In this document: positions 34,757-42,785 of the stretch, one piece after another
Numbering within the stretch: position 1 is the stretch's first letter
Layout of the letters: each line of letters begins with the position of its first letter
Made by a program: the position numbers and the translations under genes
Assembly (NCBI RefSeq): GCF_038433465.1
Contig: NZ_JAESVF010000002.1
Span: forward strand, 62,001 to 126,000
Length of the DNA: 64,000 nucleotides
Reading direction: 5' to 3'
Source of the DNA: Galbibacter sp038433465
Lineage (GTDB): Bacteria; Bacteroidota; Bacteroidia; Flavobacteriales; Flavobacteriaceae
The notes under the pieces: model-generated
Told to the model about the DNA's origin: nothing
The model's input: only the letters and a program-made list of their open reading frames with translations
The model's database searches: none

Positions 34757-34774
34757 CCCGAGCGAAATCGAGGG
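34757..34774. repeat. Diverged REP-like palindrome between GIY-YIG and amidohydrolase genes
   Basis: CCCGAGCGAAATCGAGGG keeps the outer arms of the family but has AAA in the centre. It lies 25 bases beyond the stop of the 1000-residue amidohydrolase gene. Confidence 0.6.
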
Positions 34775-34798
34775 ATGTTAATTAACCAATCTATCATT

Positions 34799-37700
34799 TT
34801 ACAATTGATAAATTAAAGTGTCGCAATGAAATTCTTCGTCTTCTTTGACTTTTGGTGCTTGTGTTTTAACACCTTTATTCTTTTCGCGAATCATCATGTT
34901 TATCAACTCATTCTTTGTTTGCTGTACTTCTTTTTCGGCTAACTGCATTTTTTCGTAATCGTAATACACAGCCCCTTCAATAATTGTTTTTTCAGCAATC
35001 GCGTAGATAGACATTGGGTGCTCGCTCCATAAAACAACATCGGCATCTTTTCCTTCTTTGATACTTCCAACGCGGTCGTCCAGATGTAAAAGTTTTGCTG
35101 GGTTAATCGTTACAAACTTCCAAGCTTCTTCTTCGCTCATTCCTCCGTATTTTACGGTTTTAGCAGCTTCTTGATTAAGGCGTCTCGACATTTCAGCATC
35201 ATCCGAGTTTATCGCTACTGTAATCCCTTGGTTATGCATAATTGCAGCGTTGTAAGGGATTGCATCATTTACTTCATATTTGTATGCCCACCAATCGGAA
35301 AAAGTCGAACCACCAACACCGTGTTCTTTCATTTTATCAGCAACCTTATAACCTTCTAAAATATGCGTAAACGTATTGATGTTGAAGTCGAATTTATCAG
35401 CCACTTTCATCAGCATATTGATTTCGCTTTGCACATACGAGTGGCAAGAAATAAAACGCTCTTTGTTAAGGATTTCTGCCAATGTAGCCAATTCTACATC
35501 GTAACGAGGTGCTTTAGCTTTCGATTTTTTAGAAGATGATAAACCGTTGAAAGCCTTCCATTGCTCGTCGTATTCTTTGGCACGTTGAAAGTAATCGGTG
35601 AAAACTTGCTCAACTCCCATACGAGTTTGCGGAAAACGGATGGTGTTGTTGCTTCCCCAATTGGATTGTTTTACATTTTCACCTAAAGCAAATTTGATGA
35701 ATTTAGGACGGTCTTTTATGAGCAATCCATCGGCATCTTCACCCCATTTTAACTTGATAAGCGCCGAGCGACCTCCGATAGGATTTGCAGAACCGTGCAA
35801 AATTTGAATGGTAGTTACCCCACCAGATAGGTTTCTGTAAATATTAGAATCGTCTGGGTTTACAACATCTTCAATAGTTACTTCGGCAGAACTGTTATGT
35901 CCAGCTTCGTTAATAGCCGCAGCTGCAATATGCGAGTGCTCATCGATAATTCCTGCAGTAAGGTGTTTTCCTGTAGCATCGACTACCGTAGCTCCAGCAC
36001 CAGAAAGGTCTTTCCCGATTTTTGCAATTTTTCCATTTTTAATGAGGACATCGGTATTTTCTAATATTCCAGCATCTTCACTCGTCCAAACCGTTGCATT
36101 TTTAAATAAAATAGTTTGTTGTGTTGGTAAAGTTTTTACTCCGTATGCTTTGTTTGGATATGAAACAGGGAACAATTTTGGAGCATCTTTTTCTTCTGGC
36201 TTTTCTTCTTTTTCTTCGGAAGATTTTTTTACAGCTGTCCAAGTAGCAGTGCTTCCGTTGGTCAGGTTGGCGCTACCACTCAGATTTCCTTCCGCAGAAA
36301 CTTTTGTATAAAGGCGGATAAATTCGTCTTTGTTGGTTTCGCCTTCAGGATTGTAAAATAGGTTGAGCCATTCGTTAGTATACGAAGCTTCAGAAGCAAT
36401 TTTTGTAGTACCTTTTTTAAGTGATGATTTTATTTTGTCTGGACTTCCACTAAGACTTAAATCGTACTGCTCTCCGTTTATAGAAAGTGTGTAATCTCCT
36501 CGAACGTCAACAATATTTAGGTCGTTAACCACATATTTTTCACCTTGAACCCAGTTTTCGTAAAGGGTAGTTTCTTTTTCAAAAACATCTCCAGAAGTAA
36601 TTAAAAAATTAGCAAAATGTCCTTTTTCTAAAGTTCCAAGAACATCCGATTTATTTAAAAGCGACGCCGGAGTAGTGGTAAGCGCTTCCAATGCCTTTGT
36701 TTTGTCTAGTCCGTAAGAAATAGCTTTTAACAAATTACTTTTGAAATCGGTTGTTTTTTTATTGTCAGCCGAAGTAAAAGCAAAAGAAACATTGTTATCG
36801 GCCAAAACTTTAGGGTTGCTTGGCGCTTGGTTCCATAAAAGCATTTCTTCCAAAGCTATTTTATTAGCAATGTATGGGTCGGTAACATCGTAGGCGTCTG
36901 GAAAGTTTAACGGAATGATGTACGAAGCATTGGTTTGCACAATTTCTTCGATGCGTTCAAATTCATTTCCGCCACCTTTAATAATGTAATTCAGATTAAA
37001 TTCATCGCCCAATTTATCGGCTCTAAGGTCGTTGTATTTATCATCAGCAACAAAAATTTGCGGTAACGATTTGTTGTTGTTTAGTGCTTCCAAAGAAAGG
37101 TCTTTAGTTGTAGAATTTCCACTTTCGTACCAAGTGGCATCGTAATACATTTGTCTTAAAAGCGCAATGGCTCCCATGAGTGAAGTTGGGTACGATTGGC
37201 GTGAAGCTTTGCTTTTTTCAAACGATAAAACTTGCGACGCTTTTTGTGTGATAATTCGGTCGCTGTTGCTCGCATTGGTATTTAGTGCGATTATGGCACT
37301 TGTTCCTCTTACAATTCCGTCGGAAACATGTGTGTTTACAACACCAAAACCAGTTTTGAGTAACTCTTCCGCTTTCTTTTTGTCGAAAGAAAAGTTGTCA
37401 ATTGCATTATTTTCTGGCATGATGTGGTCATTCCAATAATAACCTTCTCTAGAGGCATCATATTGAGGTCGGTTTCCAGAGTCTGGTCGTTTTGGCTCTG
37501 CTGTCCCGAAGTCGGCATACATATCGATAAACGAAGGATAAATAAATTTTCCGTTTAAGTCGATTTGCACAGAATTTTCAGGAATTGAAACATTGTTTCC
37601 AACCGCTTCCACTTTTCCGTCTTTAATTAAAAGAATTCCGTTTTCGATAACGTTTGTCGGGGAAACATAAATTTTAGCATTTTTGAATGCTGTGTAATTG

Positions 37701-37801
37701 GAGTTTTGAGTTTTGACACCGTCGTTTTTAGGAAAGTATTCTTGTGCATAAACAGTCATGCAAAAACAAAACAGTGCTAGGAGGCATAGTTTTAATTTCA
37801 T
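34799..37801 (-). CDS. Large secreted protein with two amidohydrolase domains
   Basis: A 1000-residue exported protein with signal peptide ending A-Q at residue 20. Two amidohydrolase-fold halves are joined by a linker rich in Glu/Lys (about 528-540). In the first half the expected HxH is replaced (F-I-D-M-Y-A-D-F, 91-98) and the late Asp motif is degenerate. The second half is intact: H-S-H at 622-624, later C-H-S-Y and F-T-H-I histidines, and N-S-D-D-A with the catalytic Asp. So only the C-terminal half should be a metal-dependent amidohydrolase. It lies upstream of a second amidohydrolase protein. Substrate unknown. Confidence 0.88.
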   Translation of the reverse strand: MKLKLCLLALFCFCMTVYAQEYFPKNDGVKTQNSNYTAFKNAKIYVSPTNVIENGILLIKDGKVEAVGNNVSIPENSVQIDLNGKFIYPSFIDMYADFGTAEPKRPDSGNRPQYDASREGYYWNDHIMPENNAIDNFSFDKKKAEELLKTGFGVVNTHVSDGIVRGTSAIIALNTNASNSDRIITQKASQVLSFEKSKASRQSYPTSLMGAIALLRQMYYDATWYESGNSTTKDLSLEALNNNKSLPQIFVADDKYNDLRADKLGDEFNLNYIIKGGGNEFERIEEIVQTNASYIIPLNFPDAYDVTDPYIANKIALEEMLLWNQAPSNPKVLADNNVSFAFTSADNKKTTDFKSNLLKAISYGLDKTKALEALTTTPASLLNKSDVLGTLEKGHFANFLITSGDVFEKETTLYENWVQGEKYVVNDLNIVDVRGDYTLSINGEQYDLSLSGSPDKIKSSLKKGTTKIASEASYTNEWLNLFYNPEGETNKDEFIRLYTKVSAEGNLSGSANLTNGSTATWTAVKKSSEEKEEKPEEKDAPKLFPVSYPNKAYGVKTLPTQQTILFKNATVWTSEDAGILENTDVLIKNGKIAKIGKDLSGAGATVVDATGKHLTAGIIDEHSHIAAAAINEAGHNSSAEVTIEDVVNPDDSNIYRNLSGGVTTIQILHGSANPIGGRSALIKLKWGEDADGLLIKDRPKFIKFALGENVKQSNWGSNNTIRFPQTRMGVEQVFTDYFQRAKEYDEQWKAFNGLSSSKKSKAKAPRYDVELATLAEILNKERFISCHSYVQSEINMLMKVADKFDFNINTFTHILEGYKVADKMKEHGVGGSTFSDWWAYKYEVNDAIPYNAAIMHNQGITVAINSDDAEMSRRLNQEAAKTVKYGGMSEEEAWKFVTINPAKLLHLDDRVGSIKEGKDADVVLWSEHPMSIYAIAEKTIIEGAVYYDYEKMQLAEKEVQQTKNELINMMIREKNKGVKTQAPKVKEDEEFHCDTLIYQL

Positions 37802-37884
37802 TAGGTTTGAGTTATGAATTAGTTAATTCTGTAAACAGTAAAAATAAAATTTTTTGTTGCAAAATGAACTATTTTAAGGGAAAA

Positions 37885-38952
37885 CTATAAATTTTTATGT
37901 TTATAGTAATTTACCAATAATGCAACTACGTAACTGTAACTTTTGAGTCCTTTTTTTTGATTATTTGCTTTTAAGAAAGAGTTGAAAGTATTTTTAAAGA
38001 AAAGTTCAATTGGAGTTTTATGTGCGCGCCAAAAATCGGCAACTTCGATATAGTTTTTTATAATTCCAGGATGAATTAACGTATTGTAATCTTCAAACTT
38101 TTTAACATCGCGACGTTTTACTTCGGCTAAACAATAGCGTAAAACATAGAGGTAACCAGAATATTTAAAATACAAATCCTCATTAGAGGTAGCCGCTAAA
38201 AATGCAACAAAATTAGCTTCGTTTTCTGCAGAATATCCTATTTGATGCGCTTCTTCATGGCAGCTTACCGTTGGAAATTTAAAGTCGATTTGGGTGCCGT
38301 TTACTTGTGCTTCATTGGTAAATGGATTTAGGTATCCGCTATAACCCATGTAGGAAAGGGGTGTGCTATACAGCGATGTTTTGATGCTTTTTTGAGAATG
38401 ACCAAAAGCAGGAATTTTTTCAGCTAAAACTTTGTAACCGGCAGTTGTTTTTTGATAAATTTCTTTTTTTGAATACGGAATATTCACCATTGTAGTATCA
38501 TTATTTGTAAGCTGAAAATGAATTTCGTTACTTTTTGTAATGAGTTGTTCTGTAAAATGGTAAAGTTCTTCGGAAGTGTATTGGTCCGACAAGTTTAATT
38601 TTTCGTGAATTGGAAGTCGGTAATAATTAAATCCCCATAAAACATGAAATAAAAAATAAGTAATGGAAAGCGCAGCAAATAATTCTCTGAAAAAATATTT
38701 AGGATTTGAAAAGAGCGTTTTTCCTTTCCGAAGAAAAAATCTAAGGATAAAAAATGCTACAATCGTATAAAAAATATCACCTACCGAAAACGGAATCCAA
38801 CCAAAGATGAAGCGTAGCACTTTTGAAATATAAACATAGATGAAATTACTGTAGTAGCGCTCTACAAATTCAGGAAAAAAGATTAAGCACTTAATAATTA
38901 AAAACTGCGGAATAATAGAAAATGCGAGGTATGTTTTTGTGCGCTTGGTCAT
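37885..38952 (-). CDS. DUF3810 family membrane protein
   Basis: A 355-residue protein with three or four N-terminal membrane helices (about 8-25, 49-70, 88-110) followed by a large extracytoplasmic domain. In this domain a zinc-protease-like H-E-E-A-H-Q-I-G-Y motif occurs near residue 231, and a further E-N-E-A-N-F-V-A-F-L segment follows. It is thus a likely metallopeptidase of the DUF3810 family, common in Bacteroidetes and Firmicutes; no substrate is known. It is monocistronic. The 3' end overlaps a short hairpin that could help stop transcription. Confidence 0.84.
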   Translation of the reverse strand: MTKRTKTYLAFSIIPQFLIIKCLIFFPEFVERYYSNFIYVYISKVLRFIFGWIPFSVGDIFYTIVAFFILRFFLRKGKTLFSNPKYFFRELFAALSITYFLFHVLWGFNYYRLPIHEKLNLSDQYTSEELYHFTEQLITKSNEIHFQLTNNDTTMVNIPYSKKEIYQKTTAGYKVLAEKIPAFGHSQKSIKTSLYSTPLSYMGYSGYLNPFTNEAQVNGTQIDFKFPTVSCHEEAHQIGYSAENEANFVAFLAATSNEDLYFKYSGYLYVLRYCLAEVKRRDVKKFEDYNTLIHPGIIKNYIEVADFWRAHKTPIELFFKNTFNSFLKANNQKKGLKSYSYVVALLVNYYKHKNL

Positions 38953-39060
38953 AGCTCAAAAATAGAAATATTTTGGTTGAATTTGCTGTTAAAGTTGTGG
39001 AGGATTGATGAAGCATGAGAATAGTTTCAAACTTCTGATTTTTCAATCTTTTAAACCTTC

Positions 39061-39310
39061 AATCTTTCAATTCCATACCCAGACCTCTCGACTCTGCTCG
39101 AGGTGACAGTTTGTATGCGTTGAATTGTCAAAGTGTGAAATTATTTAATCGTTTCAATTTTTCAATCTTTTAATCCTTAAATCTTTCAATTCCATACCCC
39201 AGACCTCTCGACTCCGCTCGAGGTGACAGTTTGTATGCGTTGAATTGTCAAAGTGTGAAATTATTTAATCGTTTCAATTTTTCAATCTTTTAATCCTTAA
39301 ATCTTTCAAT
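39061..39310. repeat. Two tandem copies of a 120-bp repeat containing a REP-like palindrome
   Basis: 39081-39180 matches 39201-39300 almost exactly (a single T/C change at 39094/39214), so the unit is 120 bases. Each copy has the palindrome CTCGACT(C/T)(C/T)GCTCGAG followed by GTGACAG and a tail of TTTNAATC-type low-complexity repeats. A part-copy of the tail runs on both sides (39040-39060, 39301-39310). It fills most of the 399-base gap before pepD; no gene is seen in this gap. Confidence 0.85.
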
Positions 39311-39323
39311 CCAAAACAATGTG

Positions 39324-39331
39324 TATTTTTG
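39324..39331 (+). promoter_or_regulatory. Candidate -7 box (TATTTTTG) for pepD
   Basis: TATTTTTG matches TAnnTTTG, 20 bases before the pepD ATG at 39352. It lies immediately after the tandem repeat, so the repeats form the upstream promoter context. Confidence 0.45.
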
Positions 39332-39351
39332 TAGAAACCTAAGATATTATT

Positions 39352-40815
39352 ATGAGTTCAGAAATAAGAGCGCTTCAACCAAAAGAAGTTTGGAATAAGT
39401 TTGCCGACTTAAATGCGGTACCAAGACCATCAAAAAAAGAAGAGCAAGTAATTGCTTTTATGATGGAGTTTGGACAAAAACTAAACCTTGAAACTTTTAA
39501 GGATGAAGTAGGAAATGTAATCATCAAAAAGCCTGCAACTGCAGGAATGGAAAATAAAAAAACAGTGGTGCTACAGTCGCATTTAGATATGGTGCACCAA
39601 AAAAATAACGATACCGTTTTTGATTTTAGTACGCAAGGAATTGAGATGTTTGTTGAGAATGGTTGGGTAAAAGCCAAAGGAACAACCCTTGGTGCCGATA
39701 ACGGTTTGGGAGTTGCAGCTATAATGGCGGTTTTGGAGAGTACCAATATTGCACATCCTGCCATTGAAGCTTTGTTTACAATTGATGAAGAAACTGGAAT
39801 GACAGGAGCTCAAGGACTAAAAGGTGGAGTTTTAGAAGGACAAATTTTATTGAATTTAGATACCGAGGAAGATGATGAAATTGATATAGGATGTGCAGGT
39901 GGAATTGATGTCACTGCTTCTAGAAATTATCAAGAAGAGGAAACTCCAGAGCATGTTACCGCCTACAAAATTTCTGTAAAAGGATTGCAAGGAGGACACA
40001 GCGGGATGGATATTCACAGAGGTTTTGGGAATGCAAATAAAATAATGAATAGATTGTTGTTTGATGGTTTCGAAAACTTCGGACTTCGAATTGCAATGAT
40101 TGATGGTGGCGGACTCCGAAATGCAATTCCGAGAGAAAGTGAGGCTATCGTTGTGGTGGAAGAGATGCATCACGACGCATTTGCACTTGAGTTTAACCAA
40201 TTGGCAACTGTTATTAAAAAAGAGTTTAAAACGACCGAGCCTGCTTTGTCTATTACTGCTGAAGTTACCGATATACCAACTTCAGTTATGAATATTGGAG
40301 TTCAAGAAGGTATTACCAGAGCGCTTTATTCGGCTCACAATGGAGTGTATGCAATGAGTCCAGATATGGAAGATTTAGTGCAAACTTCTAACAACATCGC
40401 ACGTGTGAAAATAGGAGAGGGGAAGATTAAAATACACTGTTTAACACGTTCGTCGGTTGAGTCGTCTAAAATAGATTTGGCAAATGCGTTAAGAGCTGCG
40501 TTCGAGCTATGTGGTTGTGAAGTGAAATTTAGCGGAGAATACCCAGGGTGGAAACCAAACCCAAACAGTCCGATTTTAAAAGTATTGGAGGAGAAATATC
40601 AATTATTGTTTAATGAAACTCCAGATGTAGTTGCTTGTCATGCCGGATTAGAATGCGGTATTCTAGGGCAAAATTATCCGGATATGGATATGATTAGTTT
40701 TGGTCCTACAATAAAAGGAGCACACTCTCCAGATGAGCGTGCTAATATTGCTTCCGTAGAAAAGTTTTGGAAATTTTTAAAAGAGATATTAAAAGACATT
40801 CCAACAAAAGGATAA
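39352..40815 (+). CDS. pepD: Aminoacyl-histidine dipeptidase (M20 family)
   Basis: A 487-residue zinc dipeptidase of the PepD/carnosinase-like group that cleaves Xaa-His and other dipeptides in the cytosol. The metal-binding motifs are visible: S-H-L-D-M-V (first His-Asp), G-A-D-N-G-L-G (second Asp), and D-E-E-T-G-M-T-G-A (catalytic Glu pair), with a C-terminal G-A-H-S-P-D-E histidine. Length matches PepD. It is a single-gene unit with its own -7 box. The downstream gap carries palindromic repeats. Confidence 0.95.
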   Translation: MSSEIRALQPKEVWNKFADLNAVPRPSKKEEQVIAFMMEFGQKLNLETFKDEVGNVIIKKPATAGMENKKTVVLQSHLDMVHQKNNDTVFDFSTQGIEMFVENGWVKAKGTTLGADNGLGVAAIMAVLESTNIAHPAIEALFTIDEETGMTGAQGLKGGVLEGQILLNLDTEEDDEIDIGCAGGIDVTASRNYQEEETPEHVTAYKISVKGLQGGHSGMDIHRGFGNANKIMNRLLFDGFENFGLRIAMIDGGGLRNAIPRESEAIVVVEEMHHDAFALEFNQLATVIKKEFKTTEPALSITAEVTDIPTSVMNIGVQEGITRALYSAHNGVYAMSPDMEDLVQTSNNIARVKIGEGKIKIHCLTRSSVESSKIDLANALRAAFELCGCEVKFSGEYPGWKPNPNSPILKVLEEKYQLLFNETPDVVACHAGLECGILGQNYPDMDMISFGPTIKGAHSPDERANIASVEKFWKFLKEILKDIPTKG

Positions 40816-40854
40816 AAAAATATGTTTGTCCGTAATCTGTTATAATGTACTGTT

Positions 40855-40876
40855 ACCTCGAGCGTAGTCGAGAGGT
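40855..40876. repeat. REP-like palindrome downstream of pepD
   Basis: ACCTCGAGCGTAGTCGAGAGGT, the inverse orientation of the CTCGACTACGC element at 40906. The pair forms an inverted repeat flanking a short AT-rich spacer, like a BIME pair. Confidence 0.75.
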
Positions 40877-40903
40877 TATTTGGCTTAACAACTTTAAATA
40901 AGG

Positions 40904-40948
40904 TCTCGACTACGCCTGTCTGCCGACAAAGGCAGGCTCGACCTGACA
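40904..40948. repeat. REP-like palindrome interrupted by a second palindrome
   Basis: CTCGACTACGC is followed by a 22-base piece, CTGTCTGCCGACAAAGGCAG plus GC, and then TCGACCTGACA. Removing the piece restores the normal element. The inserted part is itself palindromic (TGCC ... GGCA) and resembles the CCTGCC/GGTAGG palindrome at 8450-8470, so one short element seems nested in another. Confidence 0.7.
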
Positions 40949-40986
40949 TTTTAATCTAGATAAGAACATTACGGATATTCAATTAT

Positions 40987-41030
40987 AAAAAACAACCCCA
41001 AAGACTTTTAAATCTTTGGGGTTGTTTTTT
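40987..41030. terminator. Bidirectional intrinsic terminator
   Basis: Stem AAAAAACAACCCCAAAGA (40987-41004) and TCTTTGGGGTTGTTTTTT (41013-41030) with an 8-base loop and T-tracts on both strands. It separates the convergent pepD and peptidyl-prolyl isomerase genes. Confidence 0.9.
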
Positions 41031-41055
41031 ATAAAAACTTAGTGTTTATACACGT

Positions 41056-42171
41056 TTATTCAGCAATTCCAATCATTTCTAAATCAAATACTAAATTCGT
41101 ATTTGGAGCAATCGGTCCGTATCCAGCTTCACCATATGCTAAATAAGAAGGGATGAACAAGCGAACTTTCTCACCAACATTTAGCATCATTAAACCTTCT
41201 TTAAAACCAGGGATAATAGTAGCATCTGGACTAATAGGCATTGGCGCAGGTTGATACATATTTCTGTCTCTTTTAGCAGGATTTACGTTTCCAAATTTCT
41301 GAGCCATTTCTAATGAGCTAGTATCAAAAATGTTTCCGTCTTCAAAAAATCCTGTGTATTCAACAAGAGCAGTTTGTCCTACTTTTGGTTTTTCACCTTG
41401 ACCTTCTTTTATAATGATGTATTGAAGTCCAGAGTCGGTAGTTTGTGCTTTTTCTTTTTGAGCAACAAATTCAGCAGCAGTATCACTTTTTAATTTTTCT
41501 AATGTTTTTTTAGCTTCTGCAGCTTCAGCAAAAGAAGCAGCAAATACATTTGCAGCATCAAAGTTTTTAGCGTCTTTACCGTTACGTACAATCTCTACGT
41601 GTTTAATCACAACGTCTTCAAGAGGTCTGTCGCGCGTCATCGGGTCTTGCGAAGTTTTTACATTTGCAATGGTATCGATTACTTCAAGTCCTATAATAAC
41701 TTCTCCAAAAACAGTGTGTTTTCCGTTTAAAAAAGGAGTTTCTTTGTGTGTAATAAAAAACTGACTTCCGTTGGTTCCAGGACCAGCATTTGCCATCGAT
41801 AGAATTCCTTTTTTGTCATGTTGAAGTGAATCTACAAATTCATCTTTAAATTTATATCCAGGATTTCCGCGTCCAGTTCCAGTTTTGTCTCCTCCTTGAA
41901 TCATGAAATCTTTAATAACTCTATGGAAAATTACCCCGTCGTAATATGGTTTTCCTTTTAAAGAATCGACTACGTACGTGTTTGTTCCTTCTGCTAAACT
42001 CACAAAGTTGGCAACAGTTACAGGCGTTTCTTTATAAAAAAGTTTAACAACCATATCTCCCTTGTTCGTTTGAATATCTGCATAGATGCCATCGCCTAAA
42101 TCAGAATATTTTGAAGTCGAACACGATGCAAATACCGCAGCAAGGATAAAAATGAAACTTAATTTTTTCAT
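41056..42171 (-). CDS. Cyclophilin-FKBP fusion peptidyl-prolyl isomerase lipoprotein
   Basis: A lipoprotein of about 371 residues (lipobox F-A-S-C near residue 17) joining two prolyl-isomerase folds. The N-terminal half is a cyclophilin (F-H-R-V-I-K-D-F-M-I-Q-G-G-D, N-G-S-Q-F-F-I, G-K-H-T-V-F-G). The C-terminal half is an FKBP (Y-T-G-F-F-E-D-G, F-D-T-S, P-G-F-K-E-G-L-M-M-L, Y-G-E-A-G-Y-G). Such dual-family immunophilins have been described in Flavobacterium. It would fold periplasmic or outer-membrane proteins. An alternative ATG lies at 42180; the one at 42171 directly precedes the K-K signal. It is the third gene after nrnA and gldI. Confidence 0.9.
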   Translation of the reverse strand: MKKLSFIFILAAVFASCSTSKYSDLGDGIYADIQTNKGDMVVKLFYKETPVTVANFVSLAEGTNTYVVDSLKGKPYYDGVIFHRVIKDFMIQGGDKTGTGRGNPGYKFKDEFVDSLQHDKKGILSMANAGPGTNGSQFFITHKETPFLNGKHTVFGEVIIGLEVIDTIANVKTSQDPMTRDRPLEDVVIKHVEIVRNGKDAKNFDAANVFAASFAEAAEAKKTLEKLKSDTAAEFVAQKEKAQTTDSGLQYIIIKEGQGEKPKVGQTALVEYTGFFEDGNIFDTSSLEMAQKFGNVNPAKRDRNMYQPAPMPISPDATIIPGFKEGLMMLNVGEKVRLFIPSYLAYGEAGYGPIAPNTNLVFDLEMIGIAE

Positions 42172-42212
42172 TGTATTCATATTTAAATTAATTGTTTTAA
42201 TAATTGTTATTT

Positions 42213-42785
42213 TTAATTTGAAGTAATATTCTGAATGCTATCTGTCGATTTTTCTACGATATCAATAAGTGTAATTGTACTTTTTATTGCTTGATTGGTA
42301 CCCACTTTATCGTCGTCTCCGTGATATCCATAAGCCAAAGATGAAGGAAATAAAAATGTTGCTTTTTCTCCTTTTTTTAGCAGTTTAACAGCGGTGCGTA
42401 ACCCAGGAAAATAATCTTCCTTATCTACTTTAAAATCTACCGTTCCAATAGCATCACTCGAATAAATTACTTGGTCTTCCAACGTACGAATGTCGTAATT
42501 TATTTTTACTACATCTCCTTTTTTTGGTAAGTATGTTTCCGCAGGATTATGAGTGATAAAATAATACGAATATCCGTTGGCAGAGTTGTGATACGTATGC
42601 GTAGTGTCTTTTTCAATGATACTATCGATAATAGCTTCTTCATAAGCTAATAAATTTTTATTCCGCTCGATGGAAACTCTCATAAAAGAACCCGATTTTA
42701 CACTTATAGGGCGTCGTGCTTCGGGTTGTTTGCATGCCGTGAAGATGCAACAGATTAGGGCTATTTTTAAGTAGGTTTTTATCAT
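42213..42785 (-). CDS. gldI: Gliding motility-associated FKBP-type prolyl isomerase lipoprotein GldI
   Basis: A 190-residue lipoprotein (lipobox F-T-A-C, residue 17) with an FKBP domain in its C-terminal half (V-K-I-N-Y-D-I-R ... Y-F-P-G-L-R-T-A-V-K-L-L-K-K-G-E ... P-S-S-L-A-Y-G-Y-H-G). The R-R-P-I-S-V-K-S-G-S-F-M segment after the lipobox is characteristic of GldI. In Flavobacterium GldI is needed for gliding, probably for folding of Gld/Spr envelope proteins. It overlaps nrnA by 4 bases and precedes a second isomerase gene. Confidence 0.92.
   Translation of the reverse strand: MIKTYLKIALICCIFTACKQPEARRPISVKSGSFMRVSIERNKNLLAYEEAIIDSIIEKDTTHTYHNSANGYSYYFITHNPAETYLPKKGDVVKINYDIRTLEDQVIYSSDAIGTVDFKVDKEDYFPGLRTAVKLLKKGEKATFLFPSSLAYGYHGDDDKVGTNQAIKSTITLIDIVEKSTDSIQNITSN

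Noticed and set aside
38957..38964. TATTTTTG as promoter of the DUF3810 gene
   Set aside because: It is only about 5 bases from the start codon, too close for a normal -7 box.
39061..39310. Possible CRISPR array or IS remnant
   Set aside because: Two 120-base units with identical interiors; no transposase, no terminal inverted repeats, no spacers.
39375..39764. 129-residue minus-strand frame inside pepD
   Set aside because: Antisense shadow of a clear M20 peptidase gene.
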